This document shows positions 8,876 to 17,362 of a DNA stretch of 64,000 nucleotides, piece by piece. The notes below the pieces were generated by a model. It searched no databases. It worked only from the letters and a program-made list of their open reading frames with translations, and was not told the DNA's origin. Every line of letters starts with the position of its first letter. Positions within the stretch are counted from its first letter, which is position 1. Origin of the DNA: Sphingomonas adhaesiva. GTDB taxonomy: Bacteria > Pseudomonadota > Alphaproteobacteria > Sphingomonadales > Sphingomonadaceae. The position numbers and the translations under genes were made by a program. The stretch covers positions 124,001 to 188,000 of the forward strand of contig NZ_NWVC01000004.1 of NCBI RefSeq assembly GCF_002374855.1, read 5' to 3'.

Positions 8876-9853
8876 GTGCCGGTTCCTTTCTGCCTGATGA
8901 ACGGGGACGGACAGGGGGTACCGCGCGGCGTGGGTTCGGGGCGGCAATCGATCTTCTCGACATTCGGCGCGGAGGCGGAGACGCTGGCCGGGCTGACGTG
9001 GTGGATGACCGCGGGGGCGGTGGTGATCTTCGTCGCGGTGGCGACGCTGATCCTCATGGCCCTGCGCGCGCGCCGCAACGCGATCACCCATCGGCAGGGG
9101 ATGCGGCTGGTGCTGTGGGCTGGCGGCGTCGTGCCGACGGTGGTGCTGCTGTCGCTGCTGGTGTCGACGCTGCCGCAGATGCGCCCGATCGCGGTTGCGC
9201 CCGGCGACCTGCGCGTGACGGTGGAGAGCGAGCAATTCTGGTGGCGCATCCGCTACCGCCCGCCCGGCGCGGCTGAACTGGTGACCGCCAACGAACTGCG
9301 CGTCCCCGTCGGGCGCACCGTCGCGCTGGAGCTGGAGGCGGGCGACGTCCTGCACAGTTTCTGGGTGCCGGGGCTGGCGGGCAAGATGGACATGGTGCCC
9401 GGGCGCACCAACACGCTGGTGGTACGCGCGACCCGCGCGGGGCGTTTCCGCGGGCAATGCGCCGAATTCTGCGGGTTGAGCCATGCGCTGATGGCGTTCG
9501 ACGTGATCGCGATGGAGCCGGCGGCGTTCGACCGCTGGCTGGCGGAGCGGCGCGGCCCGGCGCGTGACGGTGCCGCCACCGATCCGGGCGCGCGCGCCTT
9601 CGCCGCTTATGGCTGCGCGGCGTGCCATGCGGTGCGCGGCACGGCGGCGGCGGGCACGATCGGCCCCGACCTGACGCATATCGGCGCCCGCACGACGCTG
9701 GGCGCGGGCATCCTGCCGATGGACACGGAGCATCTGCGCCGCTTCGTGAAGGATGCCCCGGCGGTGAAGCCGGGCGCGCGGATGCCCGCCTATCCGCACA
9801 TGACGAACGACGACGCGACCGCGATCGCGCGCTGGCTGGAATCGCTGACATGA
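8876..9853 (+). CDS. coxB: Cytochrome c oxidase subunit II with fused cytochrome c domain
   Basis: The caa3-type CoxB, 325 residues. Two transmembrane helices (about 38-62 and 78-98) are followed by a periplasmic cupredoxin domain. Its CuA site is H of HSFWVPG plus GQCAEFCGLSHALM, near residues 197-210. A C-terminal class I cytochrome c domain has CAACH near residue 246 and a distal Met in the RMPAYPHM region. It receives electrons from a cytochrome and passes them to subunit I. The N-terminus has no obvious signal peptide or lipobox. GTG 8876 is the first possible start after an in-frame stop; ATG 8897 and GTG 8930 are alternatives. The stop overlaps the coxA start (ATGA). Confidence 0.92.
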   Translation: MPVPFCLMNGDGQGVPRGVGSGRQSIFSTFGAEAETLAGLTWWMTAGAVVIFVAVATLILMALRARRNAITHRQGMRLVLWAGGVVPTVVLLSLLVSTLPQMRPIAVAPGDLRVTVESEQFWWRIRYRPPGAAELVTANELRVPVGRTVALELEAGDVLHSFWVPGLAGKMDMVPGRTNTLVVRATRAGRFRGQCAEFCGLSHALMAFDVIAMEPAAFDRWLAERRGPARDGAATDPGARAFAAYGCAACHAVRGTAAAGTIGPDLTHIGARTTLGAGILPMDTEHLRRFVKDAPAVKPGARMPAYPHMTNDDATAIARWLESLT

Positions 9854-12378
9854 GCCTTCACGCACAGGACGATCCGCAGCTGCGCGCCGATCAGGAACAG
9901 CGGCTGCGCACCGTCTGGGCGCCGCCGACCGGCTGGTTCGGGCGCTGGACCGACGTCAATAACAACCGCGTCGGCGTATGGTACACGCTGACTGCGTTCA
10001 CCTTCATGCTGTTCGCGGGCGTGCTGGCGCTCATCATGCGCACGCAGCTGGCCGCGCCGGGCAACGACCTGGTGTCCGCATCGACGTTCAACCAGCTGTT
10101 CACGCTGCACGGCTCGATGATGATGTTCCTGTTCGCGGTGCCGATGTTCGAGGCGGTGGCGGTGATCCTGCTGCCGCAGCTGCTGGGCGCGCGCGACCTG
10201 CCGTTCCCGCGGCTGTCGGCGTTCGGTTACTGGAGCTTCCTGATCGGCGGCGTGTTCGTCGCCGGGTCGATCTTCTTCAATGCCGCGCCCGACGGCGGGT
10301 GGTTCATGTACCCGCCGTTCACGACGCGCACCGACCTGTCGGGGCTGGGTGCCGACATCTGGATGCTCGGCCTCAGCTTCATCGAGGTGTCGTCGGTCGC
10401 CGCGGCGGTGGAACTGATCGTCGGCGTGCTCAAGACGCGGCCGCCGGGGATGCGGCTGAACCTGATGCCGCTGTACGCCTGGTACATCCTGGTCGTGGCG
10501 GTGATGATCCTGTTCGCCTTCCCGCCGCTGATCGCGGGCGACCTGCTGTTCGAGATGGAGCGGCTGCTCGGCTGGCCGTTCTTCGATGCGGCGAAGGGCG
10601 GCGACGCGATCCTGTGGCAGCACCTGTTCTGGATCTTCGGCCACCCGGAAGTCTATATCGTCTTCCTCCCCTCGATCGCGCTGTTCGCGATGATGGTGCC
10701 GACGTTCGCGCAGCGCCACCTGCTGGGCTATCCGTGGATCGTGCTGGCGGCGGTGGGGACGGCGTTCCTGTCGTTCGGGCTGTGGGTCCACCACATGTTC
10801 ACCACCGGGCTGCCCAAGATCAGCCTGGCGTTCTTCTCCGCCGCGTCCGAGGCGGTGGCGATCCCCACCGGCATCCAGATCTTCGTGTTCATCGCGACGA
10901 TGTGGGCCGGGCGGGTCACCTGGTCGACGCCGCTGCTCTACGCCTTCGGGTCGATCGCGATCTTCGTCATCGGCGGGCTGACCGGGGTGATGGTGGCGAT
11001 CGCGCCGTTCGACTGGCAGGCGCACGACACCTATTTCATCGTCGCGCACCTGCATTACGTGCTGATCGGCGGCACGCTGATTCCGCTGATGGGCGGGCTG
11101 TATTATTACTGGCCGCTCATCACCGGAAAGAAGCTGTCCGACCGGATCGGGCGCACCGCCTTCTGGTTCCAGTTCGTCGGCGCGAACCTGACGTTCTTCC
11201 CGATGCACTTTTCGGGGCTGATGGGGATGCCGCGGCGCGTGTTCACCTATCCGGCGGAGCTGGGGGTGGGCGGGCTGAACATGGCGTCCACGATCGGGTC
11301 GTACGTGTTCGCGATCGGCGTGCTGCTGGTGTGCGTCGACCTGGCGCGTAGTCCGTGGCGGCAGAAGTCGCCGCGCAACCCGTGGAACGCCGGCACGCTG
11401 GAATGGCTGGCGCACCCGGATGACGAGGATTGGGGCATCCGTTCCGTGCCCCTCATCACCAGCCGCTATCCGATCTGGGACCAGAAGAATTTCGTGCGCA
11501 ACGTCGACGAAGGCCGCTTCTTCCTGCCCGACGCGCCCGAGGGCCGGCGCGAGACGATCATCACCAGCGTGCTGGACGCGCGCCCGGTGCAGGTGATCCG
11601 GCTGGGCACCCCCAGCGCCAAGCCGATGGCGACCGCGGCGGCGCTGGGCAGCGTGTTCATCCTGACGACCTATCATCTCTATTGGTGGGCGTTGGCGGGC
11701 GCGGTGGCGACGCTGTCGATGGTACTGTGGTGGCTGTGGACCGGCACCGCGGAGATCCCGGAGAATGAGGAGAAGTCGATCGGCCACGGGCTGAAGGTGC
11801 CGCTCTACTGCTCGGGCGGATCGTCGGCGGGCTGGTGGGCGATGTTCATCACGATGATGGCGGACGCCACCGCCTTCTCCGGGCTGGTCTTCGGCTATTA
11901 TTTCTTCTGGACCCGTCATGACGATTTCCCGCCGAGCGGGCCGGGGATGGACGGGCCGGGCGCGTTCTGGCCGATGGCGGCGCTGGCGATCACGCTGGCG
12001 TCCTGGGCGATGACGGTCGCCGCGCGCGAACTGAATGCGCGTGGGGCCGAGGGCGCGGCGCGCGGATTGCTTGGCGTCGGCGCGCTCGCCTCGCTGGCCG
12101 CGATCGGTGCGGGGCTGGCGGGGCCGATGACGACGGGGCTGGAACCCTCGCTCCACGTCTATCCCGCGATCGTGTGGACGCTGGTGCTGTGGACCGTCGC
12201 GCACAATGGCGTCGGCGCGATCATGCAGCTGTACACGCTGGCGCGCAGCATCGCGGGGCGGATGACCCCGCGGTACGACGCGGACGTGCGCAACATCACC
12301 GTCTACCATCATTTCATGGCACTGACCGCGATCGTCACCTACGCCACGATCGGGCTGTTCCCGGGGGCGGGATCGTGA
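9850..12378 (+). CDS. Cytochrome c oxidase subunit I/III fusion
   Basis: An 842-residue fusion of the catalytic subunit I with subunit III, as in many caa3-type oxidases. The subunit I part (residues 1 to about 560) has the haem/copper ligands in HGSMMMF, HPEVYIVF (the His-Tyr cross-link pair), VHHMFTTG and AHLHYVLIGG. The C-terminal 200 residues carry subunit III-like helices with GWWAMFITMMADATAFSGL. It reduces O2 to water and pumps protons across the inner membrane. It overlaps coxB by four bases and the next gene by four (GTGA), so the operon is tightly coupled. Confidence 0.94.
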   Translation: MSLHAQDDPQLRADQEQRLRTVWAPPTGWFGRWTDVNNNRVGVWYTLTAFTFMLFAGVLALIMRTQLAAPGNDLVSASTFNQLFTLHGSMMMFLFAVPMFEAVAVILLPQLLGARDLPFPRLSAFGYWSFLIGGVFVAGSIFFNAAPDGGWFMYPPFTTRTDLSGLGADIWMLGLSFIEVSSVAAAVELIVGVLKTRPPGMRLNLMPLYAWYILVVAVMILFAFPPLIAGDLLFEMERLLGWPFFDAAKGGDAILWQHLFWIFGHPEVYIVFLPSIALFAMMVPTFAQRHLLGYPWIVLAAVGTAFLSFGLWVHHMFTTGLPKISLAFFSAASEAVAIPTGIQIFVFIATMWAGRVTWSTPLLYAFGSIAIFVIGGLTGVMVAIAPFDWQAHDTYFIVAHLHYVLIGGTLIPLMGGLYYYWPLITGKKLSDRIGRTAFWFQFVGANLTFFPMHFSGLMGMPRRVFTYPAELGVGGLNMASTIGSYVFAIGVLLVCVDLARSPWRQKSPRNPWNAGTLEWLAHPDDEDWGIRSVPLITSRYPIWDQKNFVRNVDEGRFFLPDAPEGRRETIITSVLDARPVQVIRLGTPSAKPMATAAALGSVFILTTYHLYWWALAGAVATLSMVLWWLWTGTAEIPENEEKSIGHGLKVPLYCSGGSSAGWWAMFITMMADATAFSGLVFGYYFFWTRHDDFPPSGPGMDGPGAFWPMAALAITLASWAMTVAARELNARGAEGAARGLLGVGALASLAAIGAGLAGPMTTGLEPSLHVYPAIVWTLVLWTVAHNGVGAIMQLYTLARSIAGRMTPRYDADVRNITVYHHFMALTAIVTYATIGLFPGAGS

Positions 12379-12782
12379 AGAACGAAAGCCCCCACGGCGA
12401 TCGCCCCGGCGGCCTGCGCGCACGCATCCTGGCGCTGCGCGTCACCTTGTGGACGCTGATCGTCCCCCCGACCGTGTGGGCGGTGCATTTCCTGTTCTGC
12501 TATTTGTGGGTGTCGGTCAGCTGCGCGAAGCTTGGGCAGTTCCCGCGCTTCACCACCGCCTTCGTCATCGGCACCGGCGTGGCGCTGGCGATCATCGTCG
12601 CGGCCGGGGCGATCGCCTGGGTCCAGTCGCGCACCCCCGGCGATCCGCCCCCGCATGACGAGGGTACCGATATCGACCGGCTGCGCTTCATCGCCAAATC
12701 GACGCTGCTGCTGGCGGGGCTGAGCTTCGTCGCGGTGGTGTTCACCGCCGCGCCCGCGCTGATGCTGACGGACTGCCGGTGA
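12375..12782 (+). CDS. Small membrane protein of the cytochrome oxidase operon
   Basis: 135 residues with three likely membrane helices (about 28-50, 62-85 and 112-132) and a charged N-terminus. I do not recognise a named family. Proteins of this size and topology often sit between subunit I/III and CtaG in caa3 operons, and may be a small oxidase subunit or assembly helper. The start is GTG at 12375, overlapping the fusion gene by four bases; its own stop overlaps the ctaG start by four bases (GTGA). The coupling on both sides is the main argument for a role in the oxidase. Confidence 0.8.
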   Translation: MKNESPHGDRPGGLRARILALRVTLWTLIVPPTVWAVHFLFCYLWVSVSCAKLGQFPRFTTAFVIGTGVALAIIVAAGAIAWVQSRTPGDPPPHDEGTDIDRLRFIAKSTLLLAGLSFVAVVFTAAPALMLTDCR

Positions 12783-13336
12783 GCGCGGCGGGCTGGATCG
12801 TCGCCGCGCTGTCGGCGGTGCTGGCGATGGCCGGGCTGGGGATGACCGGGCATATGATGGCGCACATGGCCGCGGTCGCGGTCGCCGCGCCGCTGATCGC
12901 GCTCGGCCGGCCGTCGCATGGCGGGGCGGCGGGCGCGCCGCTGGCGTGGGCGATGGCGGAATTCGCGATCGTCTGGTCGTGGCACGCGCCCGCGCTGCGT
13001 GCGCTGGCGGATGCGCATCTGGCGGTCGCACTGGTGGAACAGGCGCTGTTCCTGGGCGTGGGCATCGCGCTGTGGCGATCGGCGCTGGCGCAGCCGGCGG
13101 CGGGGGTGGCGGCATTGCTGGTCACGTCGATGCACATGACGCTGCTGGGCGTGCTGATCGGGCTGGCGGGCCGTCCGCTGTACATGATGATGGCGATGCA
13201 CCCCGCGCCGGGGCTGGACGCGCTGGCGGACCAGGCGCTGGGCGGGGTGGTGATGCTGGTGGTCGGCGGCGCGAGTTACTGCCTGGGCGGGCTGTGGCTG
13301 CTCGGCACGATCCTGAAGGAGCGCAGGGCGGCATGA
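12779..13336 (+). CDS. Cytochrome c oxidase assembly factor CtaG (caa3 type)
   Basis: 185 residues with about five or six membrane helices and histidine/methionine-rich segments (HMMAHMA, WSWHAPALR, SMHMTLLG, MMMAMHPAP). These are typical of the caa3_CtaG family thought to help insert copper into the oxidase. GTG 12779 overlaps the preceding stop and the stop overlaps the next ATG, so it lies in the middle of a five-gene overlapping operon. It is unrelated to the Cox11-type CtaG of aa3 oxidases. Function is inferred from family and context. Confidence 0.82.
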   Translation: MSAAGWIVAALSAVLAMAGLGMTGHMMAHMAAVAVAAPLIALGRPSHGGAAGAPLAWAMAEFAIVWSWHAPALRALADAHLAVALVEQALFLGVGIALWRSALAQPAAGVAALLVTSMHMTLLGVLIGLAGRPLYMMMAMHPAPGLDALADQALGGVVMLVVGGASYCLGGLWLLGTILKERRAA

Positions 13337-14418
13337 CGATCCGGCTGACGTGGAAGCGCATCGTGGCGGTGCTGGCCGGGCTGGCGGTGGCGGGGCTGCT
13401 GTTCGCCTGGTCGGGGGTGATGAACATCGCCGCCTCGTCGGGGCATTGGGCGATCACAGACTGGTTCCTGCACTGGACGATGCGCAATTCGGTGAAGACG
13501 CACGCCTTTTTCGATTCGCCGGAGGATGTCATCGCCACCGACGGCCAGCTGGTCAGCGCGGCGGGGCATTTCGCCGCCGCCTGCGCCACCTGCCACGGCG
13601 CGCCGGGGCAGCGGCCCTCGCCGGTGATGCAGAAAGCGACGCCGCCCGCGCCCGACCTGACCGATCCGGCGCTGAAGAACAAATGGACCGACGCGCAACT
13701 GTTCTACATCCTGCGCCACGGGGTGAAGTTCACCGGGATGCCGGCATGGGGCGCGGCCGGGCGCGATGACGAGATCCGGCGGATGGTCGCCTTCGTCCGC
13801 CGCCTGCCGACGCTGTCGCCCGCGCAGTATCGCGCGCTGACCGGGATGGCGACGGGCGCGGGCACCACGGGGGCGCCCGCGCTGGGCGACAATGTCCTGG
13901 CCGGCTGTGTTGCGTGCCACGGCGCGGACGGGCGCGGGCGCGGGCAGCGCGACATACCGGTGCTGGGCGGGCAGAACCCGCGCTACCTGGAACAGGCGCT
14001 TCGCGATTACGCCAGTGGTACGCGCGCCAGCGCGGTGATGGCCAATGCCGCCGCGACGCTGACCGCGCAGGAACGCCGCGCGCTGGCGCGGCATTTCGCG
14101 GCGCTGCCCGGGCTGGGCACTGCCGCCCCCGCCGGTGGCGACGCGCGGGTACGCACGATCGTGATGCGCGGCCTGCCCGAACGCCAGCTGCCCGCCTGCG
14201 CCGGCTGTCACGCGCCGGGCAAGGCGCAGCCGGTGCTTGCCGGGCAGCGCGCCTCCTATCTGGCGCAGCGGTTGCGGCAGTGGCGGCACGACGATGCGAC
14301 GATCGACGCGCGCCAGCCGCAGGACGCGATGGCGGTGATTGCCCGACGTATCCCCGACGATATGGTCGAGCCGCTGGCGCGGTACTTCGCCGGGGTCGAG
14401 GCGCCGCGCGGCCGATAG
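13333..14418 (+). CDS. Three-haem c-type cytochrome
   Basis: 361 residues with one N-terminal membrane anchor (about 9-33) and three CxxCH haem sites: CATCH at 84-88, CVACH at 192-196 and CAGCH at 289-293. The arrangement is one cytochrome c domain followed by a cytochrome c4-like double domain (LAGCVACHGADGRG and LPACAGCHAPGK, each followed by LGGQ/LAGQ...YL). It probably feeds electrons to the CuA or haem c of CoxB at the outer face of the inner membrane. It overlaps ctaG (ATGA) and closes the operon. The electron donor is unknown. Confidence 0.88.
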   Translation: MTIRLTWKRIVAVLAGLAVAGLLFAWSGVMNIAASSGHWAITDWFLHWTMRNSVKTHAFFDSPEDVIATDGQLVSAAGHFAAACATCHGAPGQRPSPVMQKATPPAPDLTDPALKNKWTDAQLFYILRHGVKFTGMPAWGAAGRDDEIRRMVAFVRRLPTLSPAQYRALTGMATGAGTTGAPALGDNVLAGCVACHGADGRGRGQRDIPVLGGQNPRYLEQALRDYASGTRASAVMANAAATLTAQERRALARHFAALPGLGTAAPAGGDARVRTIVMRGLPERQLPACAGCHAPGKAQPVLAGQRASYLAQRLRQWRHDDATIDARQPQDAMAVIARRIPDDMVEPLARYFAGVEAPRGR

Positions 14419-14421
14419 GCT

Positions 14422-14450
14422 CGTCATCCCGGCGAAGGCCGGGATCTCCC
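14422..14450. repeat. REP-like repeat, GTCATCCCGGCGAAGGCCGGGATC type
   Basis: A single copy of the window's commonest hairpin repeat (stem ATCCCGGC / GCCGGGAT, loop GAAG), four bases after the cytochrome operon ends. It may act as a 3' mRNA stabiliser or weak terminator for the operon. Confidence 0.7.
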
Positions 14451-14775
14451 GATGATCGCGCGGCGCCGGCGCCGCGTGAGGCGCCGGCCTTCGCTGGACC
14501 CACATGTATGCCGCGTGGTCCTGTCTACCAGCGGCCGACCGCATCGCAGCGCCGGCTGGCCGCTGCATGAAAATATTTTTGTTCGCGCGACGTTCTCTTG
14601 CAATCGGCGAACCCCGCGGAAGTCCGTGCGTCGCAGAGTCCGCCCCGCCGCGCCGGCCAGCGTAAGGTCCGGTAACGGCCGTTTTTACCGACTTGCCTGC
14701 CCCGGCGATCTGCCACAATCTGTAGAGGTCAGGTTCGGGGGCGAACCCAAGTTATGGTAGAACGGCGGCGACGAC

Positions 14776-14785
14776 CCCATATGGG
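14776..14785. promoter_or_regulatory. Perfect 10-bp palindrome upstream of nrdA
   Basis: CCCATATGGG is a perfect palindrome about 130 bases upstream of the preferred nrdA start, in a region with no coding. It could be an operator half-pair or chance; the regulator is unknown. Confidence 0.25.
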
Positions 14786-14914
14786 ATCGGACGCCGCGAC
14801 CGCCGCCGGGGACGACGGGCGATCACGGTTTGTTCTCAACGGTTTGCCCTGTTAGAGTCGGTGCATCGGCATCGATTCGCCGGAACGGTACGGGAACGCG
14901 GGAGCGGTGCGAGC

Positions 14915-16810
14915 ATGGATTTCAAAGGGACGGACGGCGAGGCGATGACCACCGACACGATCGAGGCGGCGACCACGGGCGCCGCCGCCGCAGAGGCGAC
15001 CAAAGGCGTGCTGGCCAAGCCCTATCCGGTCGAGGTCGATCACGGGCGCGACGCGCTGCTGACCGATTTCGGCAAGGAAACGCTGAAGGACCGCTACCTC
15101 CTGCCGGGCGAAAGCTTCCAGGACCTGTTCGTCCGCGTGGCCAGCGCCTATGCCGACGATGCCGCGCACGCGCAGCGCATCTACGACTATATCTCGCGGC
15201 TGTGGTTCATGCCGGCGACGCCGGTGCTGTCCAACGGCGGCACCGGGCGCGGGCTGCCGATCAGCTGCTATCTCAATTCGGTGCCCGACAGCCTCAACGG
15301 CATCGTCGACACCTGGAACGAGAATGTCTGGCTCGCCTCGCGCGGCGGCGGCATCGGCACCTATTGGGGCAATGTGCGCGGCATCGGCGAGCCGGTCGGC
15401 CTCAACGGCAAGACCAGCGGGATCATCCCGTTCGTGCGCGTGATGGACAGCCTGACGCTCGCGATTTCGCAAGGATCGCTGCGCCGCGGCTCGGCGGCCT
15501 GCTACCTCGACATCTCGCACCCCGAGATCGAGGAGTTCCTGGAGATCCGCAAGCCGTCGGGCGATTTCAACCGCAAGGCGCTGAACCTGCACCACGGCGT
15601 GCTGATCCCCGACGCCTTCATGGAAGCGGTGCGCGACGGCGCCGAATGGGAGCTGAAGAGCCCCAAGGACCAGACCGTGCGCGGCAAGGTGGACGCGCGC
15701 GCGCTGTTCCAGAAGCTGGTCGAGACCCGGCTGGCGACCGGCGAGCCGTACATCGTCTTCGCCGACCATGTGAACAATTCGATGCCCAGGCACCATCGCG
15801 AGCTGGGGCTGAAGGTATCGACGTCGAACCTGTGCAGCGAGATCACGCTGCCGACGGGCAAGGATCACCTCGGCAACGATCGCACCGCAGTGTGCTGCCT
15901 GTCGTCGCTCAACCTGGAAACCTGGGACGAGTGGAAGGACGAGAAGGGCTTCGTCGAGGACGTGATGCGCTTCCTCGACAACGTCCTGCAGGACTATATC
16001 GACCGCCACGAACCGGGGATGGAGCGTGCCGCCTATTCCGCCGCGCGCGAACGGTCGGTCGGGCTGGGGGTGATGGGCTTCCACTCCTTCCTCCAGGCGC
16101 GCGGGCTGCCGTTCGAAGGCGCGATGGCCAAGAGCTGGAACCTGCGGATGTTCAAGCACATCAATGCGCAGGTGAACCAGGCGTCGATGACGCTCGCGGC
16201 GGAGCGCGGGCCGTGCCCCGACGCCGCCGACGTCGGCGTGATGGAGCGGTTCTCGTGCAAGATGGCGATTGCGCCCACCGCGTCGATCAGCATCATCTGC
16301 GGCGGGACCAGCGCGTGCATCGAGCCGATCCCGGCGAACATCTACACCCACAAGACGCTGTCGGGCAGCTTCGCGGTCAAGAACCCGTATCTGGAAAAGC
16401 TGCTGTCCGAAAAGTCGAAGAATTCCGACGCGGTGTGGAATTCGATCCTGGAACATGGCGGGTCGGTCCAGCACCTCGACTTCCTCAGCCAGGAAGAAAA
16501 GGATTGCTACAAGACCTCGTTCGAGATCGACCAGCGCTGGCTTCTGGAACTGGCCGGCGACCGTGCGCCGTTTATCGACCAGGCGCAGTCGCTCAACCTG
16601 TTCATCCCCGCCGACGTCGAGAAATGGGACCTGCTGATGCTCCATTTCCGCGCCTGGGAACTGGGCATCAAGTCGCTCTACTACCTGCGCTCCAAGTCGG
16701 TGCAGCGCGCCGGCTTCGCGGGCGGGGTGGAAAACGACAATACGATCGAAAAGCCGAAGTACGAATTCGGCGAAAGCACCGATTACGACGAATGCCTGGC
16801 GTGTCAGTGA
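14915..16810 (+). CDS. nrdA: Ribonucleoside-diphosphate reductase, alpha subunit (class I)
   Basis: 631 residues, shorter than the 761-residue E. coli enzyme because it lacks the N-terminal ATP-cone domain. It makes deoxynucleotides from ribonucleoside diphosphates. Active-site cysteines are visible in LPISCYLNS and CCLSSLNL, the radical-site trio N-C-E in SNLCSEI, and the C-terminal redox pair in the final YDECLACQ. ATG 14915 is preferred (GGGAG ten bases upstream); GTG 14861 and ATG 14945 are alternatives. The partner nrdB is 1.1 kb downstream, separated by four unrelated small features instead of the usual close spacing. Loss of the ATP cone implies no dATP inhibition by that route. Confidence 0.94.
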   Translation: MDFKGTDGEAMTTDTIEAATTGAAAAEATKGVLAKPYPVEVDHGRDALLTDFGKETLKDRYLLPGESFQDLFVRVASAYADDAAHAQRIYDYISRLWFMPATPVLSNGGTGRGLPISCYLNSVPDSLNGIVDTWNENVWLASRGGGIGTYWGNVRGIGEPVGLNGKTSGIIPFVRVMDSLTLAISQGSLRRGSAACYLDISHPEIEEFLEIRKPSGDFNRKALNLHHGVLIPDAFMEAVRDGAEWELKSPKDQTVRGKVDARALFQKLVETRLATGEPYIVFADHVNNSMPRHHRELGLKVSTSNLCSEITLPTGKDHLGNDRTAVCCLSSLNLETWDEWKDEKGFVEDVMRFLDNVLQDYIDRHEPGMERAAYSAARERSVGLGVMGFHSFLQARGLPFEGAMAKSWNLRMFKHINAQVNQASMTLAAERGPCPDAADVGVMERFSCKMAIAPTASISIICGGTSACIEPIPANIYTHKTLSGSFAVKNPYLEKLLSEKSKNSDAVWNSILEHGGSVQHLDFLSQEEKDCYKTSFEIDQRWLLELAGDRAPFIDQAQSLNLFIPADVEKWDLLMLHFRAWELGIKSLYYLRSKSVQRAGFAGGVENDNTIEKPKYEFGESTDYDECLACQ

Positions 16811-16835
16811 GGTGGCGGGGCATCCTCGCCCGTTG

Positions 16836-16901
16836 ATCCCCTCTCCCCTTGTGGGAGAGGGAGGGGCCCGCCCGGCGCAGCCGGGTGGGAGGGTGAGGGG
16901 G
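16836..16901 (+). repeat. Left arm of inverted repeat flanking the DUF559 gene
   Basis: A two-hairpin arm: stem CCCTCTCCC/GGGAGAGGG, then AGGGG, then stem CCCGGC-GCA-GCCGGG, then TGGGAGGGTGAGGGG. An inverted copy lies at 17291-17354 with about 33 + 17 identical bases. The preferred DUF559 start codon is inside this arm. Confidence 0.85.
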
Positions 16902-17285
16902 AATGCGGAAGGCCTGACGAAACGCCAGCTTTTGCCGCCGGATGCCGTCGTGCGATCACGGGCGTTGCGGCGCGGCGCTGGAGAACCCGAGCGGCTTTTG
17001 TGGCGCGCGCTGCGTTCCGTGCTGCCACAGGCCCAGTTTCGCCGGCAGGTTCCGTTCGGTCCGTATCATGTCGATTTCTGTTCACATGCGGCACGTCTGG
17101 TCGTCGAGGTGGATGGAGACGACCATGCGGCCAAGCAGCAAGGGGACGCGGTTCGAACCAGCTTCCTCCACGATGAAGGTTACGACGTGATCCGTTTCGG
17201 CAATGCAGACGTGATGGCGAATCTGGACGGCGTCCTCGCAGCGATCGCGGCGCGGATCGCGCATAAAAAAGGGGGCCGCCCATGA
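16893..17285 (+). CDS. DUF559 (Vsr/restriction-endonuclease-like) domain protein
   Basis: About 130 residues of the DUF559 family, which has the PD-(D/E)XK nuclease fold related to the Vsr mismatch endonuclease. The core is visible: EPERLLWRALRS, FRRQVPFGPYHVDF with a catalytic-type Asp, and LVVEVDGDDH with the acidic pair, ending YDVIRFGNADVMANLDGVL. The reading frame is open back to GTG 16812, but that N-terminus is just translated repeat (LIPSPLVGEGG). GTG 16893 keeps the whole domain and is preferred. It is wedged between nrdA and nrdB and bracketed by inverted repeat arms whose right copy begins six bases after its stop. Substrate and role are unknown. Confidence 0.8.
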   Translation: MRGNAEGLTKRQLLPPDAVVRSRALRRGAGEPERLLWRALRSVLPQAQFRRQVPFGPYHVDFCSHAARLVVEVDGDDHAAKQQGDAVRTSFLHDEGYDVIRFGNADVMANLDGVLAAIAARIAHKKGGRP

Positions 17286-17290
17286 CGGAC

Positions 17291-17354
17291 GGCCCCCTCA
17301 CCCTCCCACTGCCTGCGGCAGCGGGCCCCTCCCTCTCCCACAAGGGGAGAGGGG
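17291..17354 (-). repeat. Right arm of inverted repeat flanking the DUF559 gene
   Basis: Read on the minus strand it repeats the left arm: the same first hairpin, AGGGG, a second stem CTGCC-GCA-GGCAG and the tail TGGGAGGGTGAGGGGG. The second stem differs from the left arm but keeps pairing and the GCA loop, so structure is conserved beyond sequence. Confidence 0.85.
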
Positions 17355-17362
17355 TAGGTCAC

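Larger units (their letters stand above)
14419..14914. other. Intergenic region upstream of nrdA
   Basis: About 500 bases with no convincing gene. It holds a REP-like copy at 14422-14450, an 18-bp perfect GC palindrome at 14459-14476, a short AT-rich patch near 14570 (AAAATATTTTTG), and the palindrome CCCATATGGG at 14776-14785. The nrdA promoter should lie in the second half. I could not place a confident -35/-10 pair or an NrdR box; the nearest candidate, CCACAATCTGTAGAGG near 14711, fits the NrdR consensus poorly. Confidence 0.5.

Noticed and set aside
9790-12423. An 877-codon open frame on the minus strand across the oxidase operon
   Set aside because: Antisense to coxB and the subunit I/III fusion; His/Arg/Gln-rich with no recognisable fold.
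14700-14730. An NrdR box (CCACAATCTGTAGAGG) before nrdA
   Set aside because: Only a weak match to the NrdR consensus and no second copy at the usual spacing.
16812-16892. An N-terminal extension of the DUF559 protein from GTG 16812
   Set aside because: The added residues are only the translated repeat arm; the nuclease domain is complete from the later start.
17291-17354. Target-site duplications outside the DUF559 repeat arms
   Set aside because: Bases outside the two arms (GTTGAT before, GTAGGT after) do not form a direct repeat, so a transposon-like target duplication cannot be claimed.
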